Source: Acetobacteraceae bacterium (GTDB lineage Bacteria > Pseudomonadota > Alphaproteobacteria > Acetobacterales > Acetobacteraceae). Taken from it: DNA of 62,134 nt. The notes below the pieces were generated by a model. The model did no database searches. It saw only the letters and a list, made by a program, of their open reading frames with translations, and was not told where the DNA came from. Position numbers and translations under genes: made by a program. Location of the stretch: NCBI GenBank assembly GCA_024280945.1, contig JAMXLO010000106.1:1-62134 (forward strand). The letters are read 5' to 3'. Numbering within the stretch: the stretch's first letter is position 1; each line of letters begins with the position of its first letter. Of this stretch, positions 15,786 through 23,649 are shown one piece after another.

Positions 15786-17063
15786 GTGAAGTTCCTGTTC
15801 GTACACCAGAACTTTCCAGGCCAATACCTGCATCTCGTCCGCCACCTCGTGCGGGCGAAAAAGCACGATGTGGTCTTCGTCAGCGAGCCCAATGCCAACC
15901 GCATTGATGGCGTGCGCGTGGTGCCATATCCGAAGCCGGTGGATTCGCCGGCCGAGGTGCATGTTGCCGCGCGCGAACTCGATGCGGCACTGCGGCGTGC
16001 CGATATCGTTGCGCACACGGCGCGGAACCTGAAGCAGCTCGGGTTCCGGCCCGACATCATCATTGGACATCATGGCTGGGGCGAACTGCTCAATGTGCGT
16101 GACGTCTGGCCGGACACGCCATTACTCGGCTACTTCGAGTTCTATTACAGTGCTGATGGCATCGATGTCGGCTTCGATCCGGAGTTTCCGACGCACCCGG
16201 CCGAACATCCGCGCATCCGGGCCAAGAACGGTGTCAACCTGCTTGCGCTGAATCTTGGAGCGCATGGGCAGACCCCGACCAACTGGCAACTTTCCACCTA
16301 TCCCGAGTGGGCGCGGCCATACATCACGCTGCTGCCAGAAGGGGTGGATCTGGATGTCTGCAAACCAAACACCGAGGTGCGGCGGCATCCGCTGAAGATC
16401 AACGGTACAACCATCCGGCCAGGCGATAAGCTTGTGACCTACGTGGCACGTGACCTGGAGCCATACCGCGGCTTCCACGTGATGATGCGTGCTGTGCCGC
16501 ACCTCCTGCGCGCGCGGAAGGATGTCCGCGTGGTGCTGGTGGGCGCGGATGGCATCAGCTACGGCCGGCCTCCGCCAGAAGGGACATGGCGTCAAAAGAT
16601 GCTGGAGGAACTCGGCGGCAGCATTGATCCGGATCGCGTGCTGTTTCCTGGGCGGCTCGATTACAAACTCTATGCAGCAATGCTGCAACGATCAGATGCG
16701 CATGTCTATCTGAGCTATCCGTTCGTTGCGTCCTGGTCACTGCGCGAAGCGCTGGCAACAGGATGCGTCGTTATCGGCGGGGATACGCCGACCGTGAGTG
16801 AATTTGTCAGACACGAAAAGAACGGGCTGCTGGTTTCCTTCTTCGACCCGAAGGGATTGGCGCATGCAGTGCTACGGGCGCTGGAGGATGCGTCGCTGGC
16901 GCGCCGGCTGCGTCAGGGTGCGCGCCGATATGCCGAGCAGCAGTTGGGAATGGCGGACTATATAGCGCGCTACGAGAAGCTGATCGGCAGGCTGACCGGA
17001 GCGGAGCCTGCAGCGTCACGGCATGGTGACGCGACAATGGAACGTCTGGCGGAACGCTGGTAG
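15786..17063 (+). CDS. family 4 glycosyltransferase
   Basis: 425-aa GT-B fold transferase. The N-terminal FVHQNFPGQYLHL (5-17) and IIGHHGWGELL segments and the C-terminal donor-binding block (YLSYPFVASWSLREALATGC near 307-326, then GGDTPTVSEF) mark the GT4 group that includes WbuB-like polysaccharide enzymes. There is a GTG start 19 bases after the ChW gene. It is the last gene of the secretion-glycosylation run; a hairpin and a new gene with a different theme follow. Probable role: sugar transfer from a nucleotide-sugar donor in the cytoplasm to a surface glycan or glycoprotein (inference). Confidence 0.9.
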   Translation: MKFLFVHQNFPGQYLHLVRHLVRAKKHDVVFVSEPNANRIDGVRVVPYPKPVDSPAEVHVAARELDAALRRADIVAHTARNLKQLGFRPDIIIGHHGWGELLNVRDVWPDTPLLGYFEFYYSADGIDVGFDPEFPTHPAEHPRIRAKNGVNLLALNLGAHGQTPTNWQLSTYPEWARPYITLLPEGVDLDVCKPNTEVRRHPLKINGTTIRPGDKLVTYVARDLEPYRGFHVMMRAVPHLLRARKDVRVVLVGADGISYGRPPPEGTWRQKMLEELGGSIDPDRVLFPGRLDYKLYAAMLQRSDAHVYLSYPFVASWSLREALATGCVVIGGDTPTVSEFVRHEKNGLLVSFFDPKGLAHAVLRALEDASLARRLRQGARRYAEQQLGMADYIARYEKLIGRLTGAEPAASRHGDATMERLAERW

Positions 17064-17080
17064 CAAGCTTTGCATTCAGG

Positions 17081-17111
17081 CTCCCATGCCGGCTGACGCC
17101 GGAGCTGGGAG
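17081..17111 (+). promoter_or_regulatory. hairpin overlapping the Shine-Dalgarno of the dehydrogenase gene
   Basis: CTCCCA pairs with TGGGAG and, inside it, CCGGC pairs with GCCGG around a TGAC loop. The 3' arm contains most of the GGGAGAG ribosome-binding sequence of the next gene, whose ATG is 10 bases downstream. It could end the upstream operon or hide the ribosome-binding site; there is no T-run. Confidence 0.45.
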
Positions 17112-17120
17112 AGTCATGCG

Positions 17121-18296
17121 ATGCGAGCGCTGGTCTGGCACGGGAAAGAGGACATTCGCTGCGACACGGTCTCTGACCCGAAGCTCCAGGATGCCCGCGA
17201 TGCCATCGTGAAGGTGACGAGCTGCGCCATCTGCGGCTCGGACCTGCACCTGTTTCACAATTTTGTACCCGCGATGCTGCCAGGCGACATCATGGGACAT
17301 GAGATGATGGGCGAGGTGGTCGAGGTCGGCTCTGGCCTGAACGGCAATCTCAAGGTTGGCGATCGTGTCGTGGTGCCGTTCACCATCATCTGCGGCGCGT
17401 GCGAGCAGTGCAAACGCGGCAATTTCTCGGTCTGTGAAAGGACCAATCGTAACAAGCATATTGCCGACAAGGTTTTTGGCCACGCCACCGCTGGCCTGTT
17501 CGGCTACACGCACCTTACCGGCGGTTATCCCGGCGGTCAGGCAGAGTACTTGCGCGTGCCGTTTGCCGACAGGACGCACATCAAAATCCCGGATGGTCTG
17601 ACAGACGAGCAGGTGCTGTTTCTGGGCGACATCTTCCCCACCGGCTGGCAGGCGGCCGTGCAGTGCGAGATCGAGGAAACCGACACGGTCGCGATCTGGG
17701 GATGCGGGCCGGTTGGACAGATGGCGATCCGCAGCGCAGTGCTGCTTGGGGCCCGTCAGGTGGTTGCTATCGACCGCTTGCCGGAGCGGCTCAGCATGGC
17801 GGAGGCAGGCGGCGCGGTCACCATCGATTTCGAACAGGAGAGTGTTGTCGGGCGGTTGAACGACCTGACCGACGGCAAGGGGCCGGAGAAGTGTATCGAC
17901 GCGACCGGGCTGGAGAGCCATGTCACCTTTGCACTGCCAGATACGATTTATGATCGGGCCAAGCAGATGATGGGCATGGAAAGCGATCGGCCGCATGTGT
18001 TGCGCGAGATGATCTATGTGTGCCGGCCGGCCGGCACCATTTCGATCCCTGGTGTCTATGCTGGCCTGGTGGACAAGATCCCGATGGGGCAGGCAATGAA
18101 CAAGGGCCTGACGTTCCGGATGGGCCAGACGCACGTGAATCGCTGGACCGACGATTTGCTGCGGCGAATCGAGGAAGGGCAGATCGATCCGTCTTTTGTC
18201 ATTACACATACTGCGCGACTGCAGGACGGTCCCGAGATGTACAAGGTGTTTCGCGACAAGCAGGACAGTTGCGTCAAGGTCGTCTTGAAGCCCTGA
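17121..18296 (+). CDS. zinc-dependent alcohol dehydrogenase, formaldehyde-dehydrogenase-like
   Basis: 391-aa cytoplasmic medium-chain dehydrogenase. Catalytic zinc ligands are visible at Cys38 (AICGSD) and His60-Glu61 (MGHEMMGEV). Structural zinc cysteines are at 91, 94, 97 and 105 ([15 protein letters not shown]), and the nucleotide-binding GCGPVG turn is at 194-199. The C-terminal insert with the [16 protein letters not shown] region is typical of glutathione-independent formaldehyde dehydrogenase-like enzymes. GGGAGAG precedes the chosen ATG. It is followed after 19 bases by a small membrane protein that often accompanies this dehydrogenase type. Exact aldehyde/alcohol substrate unknown. 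Confidence 0.9.
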   Translation: MRALVWHGKEDIRCDTVSDPKLQDARDAIVKVTSCAICGSDLHLFHNFVPAMLPGDIMGHEMMGEVVEVGSGLNGNLKVGDRVVVPFTIICGACEQCKRGNFSVCERTNRNKHIADKVFGHATAGLFGYTHLTGGYPGGQAEYLRVPFADRTHIKIPDGLTDEQVLFLGDIFPTGWQAAVQCEIEETDTVAIWGCGPVGQMAIRSAVLLGARQVVAIDRLPERLSMAEAGGAVTIDFEQESVVGRLNDLTDGKGPEKCIDATGLESHVTFALPDTIYDRAKQMMGMESDRPHVLREMIYVCRPAGTISIPGVYAGLVDKIPMGQAMNKGLTFRMGQTHVNRWTDDLLRRIEEGQIDPSFVITHTARLQDGPEMYKVFRDKQDSCVKVVLKP

Positions 18297-18315
18297 ACCA
18301 TTGGGAGGCCGCGCC

Positions 18316-18861
18316 GTGAACACCATTGCCAATATCTCGCGTTCTGAGGGCGACCCCAGAATTCTGAGCAGCGGTCCAAGCTCGCTCACCGGCAGCGATC
18401 GTATGGCGCGGTGCCTGGGGTGGTTCAGCATCGCGCTCGGAGCAGTCGAACTGGTGGCGCCTCGCACCGTTGCGCGCTTCCTCGGTATGGAGGGGCGGGA
18501 GAATCTTTTGCGGACATTCGGCGCCCGCGAGATCAGCGCGGGCATTGCATCGCTGTCCACCGAGAAGCAGGTGGGAATGTGGAGCCGCGTTGCCGGCGAT
18601 GGAATGGACCTGGCAGCGCTGATCGGCGCGTACCGGCAGGACAATCCGCAGCGGTCCAATGTCGGGCTGGCGATCGGCATGGTCGTCGGGATCGCCATGC
18701 TGGACATCGCCGCGGGTCGGATGACGACCAGCCTGCATGCACGCAAAAGCCACGAGTGGCGGCGCTATAGCGATCGGAGCGGGTTCCCGCGCGGCGTGCA
18801 GCAAGCGCGTGGTGCTGCGAGCAGGGAAGCTCACCGGATGTCGCGCGCAGCATCGGGATAG
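18316..18861 (+). CDS. small membrane protein of the cyclase/dehydrase-associated type
   Basis: 181 aa; three or four hydrophobic segments (around 35-55 with GWFSIALGAVELVAP, 90-110, and 120-140 with GLAIGMVVGIAMLDIAAG) and a basic Arg-rich tail. The RFLGMEGRENLLRTFGAREI segment is familiar from membrane domains found beside or fused to SRPBCC cyclase/dehydrase proteins; no SRPBCC domain is present here. GTG 18316 is preferred over the TTG at 18301 because GGGAGG lies 7 bases before it. Co-transcribed with the dehydrogenase. Function unknown. Confidence 0.7.
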   Translation: MNTIANISRSEGDPRILSSGPSSLTGSDRMARCLGWFSIALGAVELVAPRTVARFLGMEGRENLLRTFGAREISAGIASLSTEKQVGMWSRVAGDGMDLAALIGAYRQDNPQRSNVGLAIGMVVGIAMLDIAAGRMTTSLHARKSHEWRRYSDRSGFPRGVQQARGAASREAHRMSRAASG

Positions 18862-18906
18862 CTCGAGGACATCAGGCCACGGCGACGTGGCAATGCGCCC
18901 GCACGG

Positions 18907-19110
18907 TTAACCACGCTCGTTGTCCGCGCCTGTCCCGGTTGGGCTGATCCCAGCACGCGATGGTGCATCGCTGCCTGGGCGAACGGTCTGCATCTCGCTT
19001 TCGACCTCCCGATCGATGCCGGCGCGCTCCTTCGCTTTGTCGTGCTCGGCTTGGGTCTCTTGTTGCATGCGGCGGATATGCGCCTCGCGGTCTTTGTCGT
19101 TCTGCTCCAT
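18907..19110 (-). CDS. small charged hypothetical protein
   Basis: 67 aa, strongly hydrophilic and helix-forming. The start MEQNDKDREAHIRRMQQET is followed by alternating Lys/Glu/Arg and a Gly/Ser/Thr-rich tail. No known domain. The ATG is preferred over upstream starts because GAGGA lies six bases before it. It is divergent from the carboxypeptidase gene and convergent with the membrane-protein gene. The composition resembles small soluble stress-associated coiled proteins, but no function can be assigned. Confidence 0.55.
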   Translation of the reverse strand: MEQNDKDREAHIRRMQQETQAEHDKAKERAGIDREVESEMQTVRPGSDAPSRAGISPTGTGADNERG

Positions 19111-19208
19111 AGGGGATCCTCGTCTTGCCGAAGGCAAACGGCAGGTGCCGGCGAAAGTTGCCGACAGATCATTTGACACCAGGGAGATTTTCCCCTTGGT
19201 GCGGGCTC

Positions 19209-20744
19209 ATGGATCGGAGTCGGCTCGACCGCCGCCGGGCGCTGGCCCTCGGTGGCTTTGCCTGGATGGGCGGCGGGCTGCTCATCGAAGCGCAGGCGCA
19301 AGATTCTGCCGCACCAACTCCTGGCAACCGGACAGATCAGACGGCGCACGAAGAACGTCGCCGCCTGCCGGCAGACGTCATGACCCAGCACACTATAGAA
19401 GTTCCGGGCCGCACGCTGCGGTTCGCAGCGACGGCAGGTGCCATAGTGCTGCGCGGCGAGAACAATGCTCCGCACGCCGAATTGGCTTTTGTGGCGTTTC
19501 AACTGGACAATCCGGATAACGCGCATCGGCCGGTGACGTTTGCGTTCAATGGCGGCCCCGGCTTTGCGTCCGGCTGGCTGAACGTCGGCGCGGTAGGTCC
19601 CTGGAGAGCAGCACTCGGCGGGGATGCGGGTGCTCCTTCTGCGGCGCCCGACCTGGCGGCCAATGCCGAAACGTGGCTCGACTTCACCGATCTTGTGTTC
19701 ATCGATCCGGCGGGGACGGGTTACTCGCGTGCGCTGGACAGCAGTGAGCGTTCCCGACGTAGGCTGTTCTCGGTCGACGGCGACATTGCCTACCTGGCTG
19801 AGGCGGTGCGTCACTGGCTTGATCGTTTCGATCGAAACGTGTCGCCGAAGTATTTGCTGGGCGAAAGCTACGGCGGATTCCGAGCGCCACGGCTCGCGCG
19901 TGAGCTCAGCACAAACCAGGGGACGGGAGTGTCCGGCCTGGTGCTGGTCTCGCCGAAGCTGGACTTCGGCGACCTGAGCGCCGCGTTCAATCCGTTGTCG
20001 TTTGCGACACGGCTGCCTTCGATGGCCGCGGCCGCGCGTGCCGAACAAGGCAAAGTGACACGCGCGCAGCTTGCGGATGTCGAGGAGTACGCCACAGGAC
20101 GGTTCCTGGCCGATCTGGTCCGGGGGGAGACCGATGCCGAGACGATTGCCCGACGCAGCGCACGGGTTGCTGAGTTCACCGGGCTCGATCCGGTACTGGT
20201 GCGACGGCATCACGGCCTGATCAGCAATGATGTGTTCCTGCACGAACTGGATCGCGCGCGAGGACGCGTCGGCAGCATCTATGATGCGACGGCGACCATT
20301 CTTGATCCTTTTCCGCTGGATCCGGTGAGCGAGTATCCTGATCCGGTGGTGGAGGCCCTGAAGGCGCCTATCAGCAGTGCGATGGTGGCAATGTACCAGA
20401 ACCGGCTGAACTGGCGGCCGGACGCCAGCTACCGACTTGGCAATGCGGAGGTGAACCGAGCGTGGGACTGGGGCAACCGAATCTGGAATCCGCCGCAGTC
20501 GATGACAGCGTTGCGCACGGCCCTGTCACTTGATTCCCGCATGACGGTACTGATCGCGCATGGGCTGTTCGATCTGCTGACGCCGTATATGGCAACGCAG
20601 TTGTTGCTGGATCAGATGCCGGAGCATGATTTCTACGGCCGGATCCGGCTGACGACCTATGCGGGTGGCCACATGTTCTACATGGCGGATGGCGCGCGGG
20701 CGGCATTTCGTGACGATGCGAAGGCGTTGTATCCGGCGCACTGA
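19209..20744 (+). CDS. S10-family serine carboxypeptidase, exported
   Basis: 511-aa peptidase with an N-terminal twin-arginine-type signal (RRRALALGG at 8-16, hydrophobic stretch, cleavage likely after AQA near residue 30), so it is probably folded in the cytoplasm and exported to the periplasm. The S10 hallmarks are in order: NGGPG (114-118), LVFIDPAGTGYS (162-173), nucleophile Ser220 in LGESYGG, catalytic Asp455 in HGLFDLLTPY and His488 in AGGHMFY. Known family members release C-terminal amino acids. ATG 19209 is chosen because it starts the signal; the upstream frame is not peptide-like. The gene stands alone. Confidence 0.92.
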   Translation: MDRSRLDRRRALALGGFAWMGGGLLIEAQAQDSAAPTPGNRTDQTAHEERRRLPADVMTQHTIEVPGRTLRFAATAGAIVLRGENNAPHAELAFVAFQLDNPDNAHRPVTFAFNGGPGFASGWLNVGAVGPWRAALGGDAGAPSAAPDLAANAETWLDFTDLVFIDPAGTGYSRALDSSERSRRRLFSVDGDIAYLAEAVRHWLDRFDRNVSPKYLLGESYGGFRAPRLARELSTNQGTGVSGLVLVSPKLDFGDLSAAFNPLSFATRLPSMAAAARAEQGKVTRAQLADVEEYATGRFLADLVRGETDAETIARRSARVAEFTGLDPVLVRRHHGLISNDVFLHELDRARGRVGSIYDATATILDPFPLDPVSEYPDPVVEALKAPISSAMVAMYQNRLNWRPDASYRLGNAEVNRAWDWGNRIWNPPQSMTALRTALSLDSRMTVLIAHGLFDLLTPYMATQLLLDQMPEHDFYGRIRLTTYAGGHMFYMADGARAAFRDDAKALYPAH

Positions 20745-20808
20745 TTCCGCCGTCTCGTGCCGGGCGGCGGTTGTGGACTGCTCCGAGCCAAGTGTTTTTG
20801 ATTGATGC

Positions 20809-20822
20809 TTGACGCAGATCAA
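20809..20822. promoter_or_regulatory. Fnr/FixK-type binding site
   Basis: TTGAC-GCAG-ATCAA, matching the TTGAT-N4-ATCAA anaerobox consensus in 9 of 10 defined positions. It lies 64 bases before the small ORF and 230 bases before the universal stress gene. Such genes are often under Fnr/FixK control in alphaproteobacteria (known); the link here is inference. Confidence 0.65.
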
Positions 20823-20885
20823 TGTCCGGTGGTCGGGGATGTGCGTAATTCATCTGCAAGCAATCACGAACAAAGGGAACTTCAG

Positions 20886-20969
20886 ATGACATTTGCGACA
20901 TTTTCGGCCGCTATGGCTCTGGGCTGGAGCGGAACGGGCTACGCCTCCGGGGCGGGAACAGAGTCGTAG
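20886..20969 (+). CDS. possible 27-aa small ORF upstream of usp
   Basis: ATG with GGGAAC seven to eight bases upstream encodes MTFATFSAAMALGWSGTGYA and a short GAGTES tail. The hydrophobic small-residue core resembles an export-signal-like or leader peptide. It lies directly downstream of the Fnr-like box. It may be chance; only conservation would settle it. Confidence 0.3.
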   Translation: MTFATFSAAMALGWSGTGYASGAGTES

Positions 20970-21051
20970 CTGCAAGTGACAAGGCGCGGAGCGCCGATCT
21001 GCAACAAGCGGCGACGTCAAGCCGCCCGAACGCCAGGGGCTTCGGTCAGCG

Positions 21052-21495
21052 ATGAAACGCATTCTTTGCGCGATTGACCATTCGGCACCATCCTTGCGAG
21101 CAGCAAAGCTCGCAGGATCCATCGCTACCAAATTCGCTGCTGAACTGCTGTTGGTCACTGTGGTGGATGCGCTCGACGCGCAGCAGGAGGACATCAAGCG
21201 ATATCTGGATCGCGAACACAATGCAGAGTCGCCGGGAGTGGCGGTGGCAGAAATCGCCGAGGATGCGCTCCGCTCGCGGGCAGACCGTATCGCCAGCGAA
21301 TACGGGATCTATGTCGCCCGCGACGTGCGAACTGGTGTGGCGGCAGCACAGATCATCGCCGCAGCCAAAGAGCAGGCCAGCGATCTGCTCGTCGTCGGGC
21401 ATGCGAGCCGTAGCCGGCTTGCCAGGGCATTTGTCGGCAGTACTGCACGGCGCGTTGTCGAAAGTGCGCCGTGCCCTGTCCTTGTGGTTCCCTAA
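21052..21495 (+). CDS. universal stress protein, UspA family
   Basis: 147-aa cytoplasmic protein with one Usp domain: N-terminal strand MKRILCAIDHS with the nucleotide-contacting Asp9, central DVRTGVAAAQIIAAAKE, and the C-terminal SDLLVVGHASRSRLARAFVGSTARRV loop followed by CPVLVV. The ATP-binding G-2x-G-9x-G(S/T) pattern is altered at its second Gly (GHAS), so nucleotide binding is uncertain. The upstream Fnr-like palindrome suggests induction under low oxygen. A strong hairpin overlaps its stop codon. Confidence 0.92.
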   Translation: MKRILCAIDHSAPSLRAAKLAGSIATKFAAELLLVTVVDALDAQQEDIKRYLDREHNAESPGVAVAEIAEDALRSRADRIASEYGIYVARDVRTGVAAAQIIAAAKEQASDLLVVGHASRSRLARAFVGSTARRVVESAPCPVLVVP

Positions 21496-21532
21496 AGCAT
21501 GATGACTCCAGGTTTGACCTCATCATGCTTTA
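21493..21532 (+). terminator. hairpin terminator after usp
   Basis: TAAAGCATGATGA and TCATCATGCTTTA form a perfect 13-bp stem with a 14-base loop. It is followed by a T-rich stretch (GCTTTCTTTGTTT). The usp stop TAA is the first triplet of the stem. As the SDR gene converges from the other side, it may act in both directions. Confidence 0.75.
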
Positions 21533-21540
21533 GCTTTCTT

Positions 21541-21599
21541 TGTTTGAGCGCGCGATTCAGCCCTCCGGGCGATTTCGCCTCCGGTCATCACGCGCTAAG
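21541..21599. repeat. dispersed repeat, copy A
   Basis: About 58 bases sharing the scaffold TGTTT..GAGCGC..ATTC..CTCCG..TTTCGCCTC..ATCACG..AAG with a second stretch at 57362-57420. The ends are roughly inverted (GAGCGCG and CGCGCT). It lies between the usp hairpin and the SDR stop. Probably a genome-wide extragenic repeat family (inference). Confidence 0.5.
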
Positions 21600-21610
21600 C
21601 GGCGCTTTCG

Positions 21611-22435
21611 TCAGGTCGGCTCAACCGGCATGCGCGCAATGCCGAGCCAGGCGATCGGCACGCCAGCCTTCTCGGCCGCCTGTTCGCCGGGCAGCGAGGC
21701 ATCCCAGTCCATCGCCACGAAGCGGCGCGCGGTGACACCCGCTGCCGCGTCAGAGATCAGCCACAACAGCGGCGGCACCATGATCTCGGGCTGCAGCATG
21801 CGCGCGCGATCCCCTGCTTCGTCGCCGACGATCGCCGTGTTGGTCACGCCCCCCGGCACGAGCACATTGGAAGTGACGCGCGTCCCTTTCAGGTCCGCGG
21901 CGAGTACTGCCATGGCGGCTTCGGCGGCGGCCTTGCTGGCGCCGTACAGCAGGTAGCCCTCGCGCACCATCGTGCCAAGGCTGGTGGTGACGGTGATGAC
22001 GCGGCCCTGGCCGGCCTGCAGCATGTGCGGCACCACGGCACGCGCCATCATGATCGGAGCCGTGGCGTTCACTGTCACGAACCGCTGCCACTGGTCAGGA
22101 GTGATTTCCCAGAAGCGAAGCGGGTTGCGCCGCTGGTCGGGCTTGATCGAGGACTGACCGATGCCGGCATTGTTGACCAGGACGTCGATCTTGCCGGACC
22201 TGCTCAGCACCGCGGAGACAATTGCATCGAAGGAGTCCGGTCGCGCGAGATCGGCCGGGATCGTCTGCATCGTGCCGGTCTTGTCCTGGACCGTGGCAGC
22301 AAGAGCGGCGAGGCCTGCCTCGTTGCGGTCAACAGCGGCGACGTCGATCCCCGCACCGAGCAGGCCGACGGTCATCGCACGACCAATGCCGCTGGCCGCG
22401 CCGGTGACAATTGCGGTTGGCTTGTCTGCTGGCAT
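21611..22435 (-). CDS. short-chain dehydrogenase/reductase
   Basis: 274-aa cytoplasmic NAD(P)-dependent oxidoreductase of the classical SDR family: cofactor motif TGAASGIG (11-18), NNAG (88-91), catalytic Ser152, Tyr164 and Lys168 (YGASK). The acidic residue after beta-2 (VDRNE, Asp36) favours NAD over NADP. ATG 22435 is supported by GGGAGGAAAG just upstream; the longer frame is not used. It is convergent with usp and separated from the ABC operon by 245 bases with no gene. Substrate unknown. Confidence 0.88.
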   Translation of the reverse strand: MPADKPTAIVTGAASGIGRAMTVGLLGAGIDVAAVDRNEAGLAALAATVQDKTGTMQTIPADLARPDSFDAIVSAVLSRSGKIDVLVNNAGIGQSSIKPDQRRNPLRFWEITPDQWQRFVTVNATAPIMMARAVVPHMLQAGQGRVITVTTSLGTMVREGYLLYGASKAAAEAAMAVLAADLKGTRVTSNVLVPGGVTNTAIVGDEAGDRARMLQPEIMVPPLLWLISDAAAGVTARRFVAMDWDASLPGEQAAEKAGVPIAWLGIARMPVEPT

Positions 22436-22680
22436 GAGCTTTCCTCCCGGTTCCTGTGCCGAATGTCGCGCGCGGGCGGCTGGCACGCAACGCGGGGCAG
22501 CTTACAGAAAGGTCTGCGCCGTCAACTGGGTCTTGGGTCTTCCGGCCTGGTCATGGATCGCGGAGATCTTCTATCGATGCTTCCGATCCAGGTTGCGGTA
22601 GGCGTACGCCATGCGGGGGATTGTTCGCGAACCGCGACCGGTGGCTTTCGTCCAAAGCCGAGCCTCGGATTTGCCGTGTT

Positions 22681-23649
22681 CTATCTTGTTCCTTGGGCGC
22701 CTTCGGCAAGCAGGCATTCGGTCAGCCGTCCGTGAGTGACGATATTGTCTGGCGCTTGGGTGCGACAACGATTCAGGGCCACGGGACAGCGCGGATGGAA
22801 GCGGCAGCCCGGCGGGATATTGGCTGGGTCCGGATAGGTCTCGCCGAGACCAACGTCAGGAATCCCATTGCCGGGCTCCGGTGTCAGCACGGAGGACAAC
22901 AGCGCGCGCGTATATGGGTGGCGTGGATCGCGGAACAATTCGTCCACCGGCGCCCGTTCGACAAAGCGACCAAGATACATCACCGCCACCTCGGTCGCGA
23001 TGTGCTCGACCACCGCGAGGTTGTGACTGATGAAGAGGTAGGTGAGACGCAGGTCGCGTCGCAGTTCCGCGAGCAGGTTGAGGATCTGTGCCTGCACCGA
23101 CACGTCCAGGGCGCTGGTGGGCTCATCGCACACAACGATGCGCGGATGCAGCACAAGGGCGCGCGCGATCGCCACGCGTTGTCGCTGCCCACCGGATAGT
23201 TGTGCCGGCAGGCGGTCCGCGATTTCAGCGGAGATGCCAACGCGCGCCAACATCTCCATGACCTGGTCGCGCTGCTGCCTGCCGGAGATATTGCCCTGTG
23301 CCGCCAGGGGCAGGGCGACGATGTCGCGCACGCGCTGGCGCGGATTGAGCGAGGAGAACGGATCCTGGAACACCGGCTGGATCAATCGGGCCCGCTCGCG
23401 GCGATCCATCGCGGCGAGGCTGCGGCCATCGACCAGTATCTCTCCCTCGCTTATCGGCAGCAGGCCGAGGATCATCCGGGCGAGGGTCGATTTGCCGCAG
23501 CCGGACTCACCGACGATGCCCAGCACGTGACCAGCAGGCAAGGCGAACGACACGCCATCGACAGCGCGCACCACGCGCTCCGGTGCCAGCATGCCGGCGT
23601 GCGTGCGGAAGACGCGGCGCACGTCGCGCACCTCCACGGCACAAGTCAT
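22681..23649 (-). CDS. oligopeptide/dipeptide ABC transporter ATP-binding protein (DppF type)
   Basis: 322-aa cytoplasmic ATPase of a peptide/nickel-type importer. Walker A is GESGCGKS (47-54), the Q-loop is VFQDPFSSLNP, the signature is LSGGQRQR (151-158), and Walker B is VVCDEPTSALD (Asp175, Glu176). The C-terminal oligopeptide-transporter domain contains CRFHPRCP. It is the last gene of a four-gene run in which each ATG overlaps the preceding stop (ATGA). No binding protein is encoded in the run. Confidence 0.93.
   Translation of the reverse strand: MTCAVEVRDVRRVFRTHAGMLAPERVVRAVDGVSFALPAGHVLGIVGESGCGKSTLARMILGLLPISEGEILVDGRSLAAMDRRERARLIQPVFQDPFSSLNPRQRVRDIVALPLAAQGNISGRQQRDQVMEMLARVGISAEIADRLPAQLSGGQRQRVAIARALVLHPRIVVCDEPTSALDVSVQAQILNLLAELRRDLRLTYLFISHNLAVVEHIATEVAVMYLGRFVERAPVDELFRDPRHPYTRALLSSVLTPEPGNGIPDVGLGETYPDPANIPPGCRFHPRCPVALNRCRTQAPDNIVTHGRLTECLLAEGAQGTR

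Larger units (their letters stand above)
20745..21051. other. 307-bp intergenic region with Fnr-like box and a possible small ORF
   Basis: Between the carboxypeptidase stop and the universal stress protein start. It holds a dyad-symmetric Fnr/FixK-type box, a short ORF with a plausible ribosome-binding site, and otherwise GC-rich sequence without recognisable features. Confidence 0.6.

Noticed and set aside
17076-18746. 556-codon open frame opposite the dehydrogenase
   Set aside because: Antisense of a complete Zn dehydrogenase and its neighbour; no start signal or domain.
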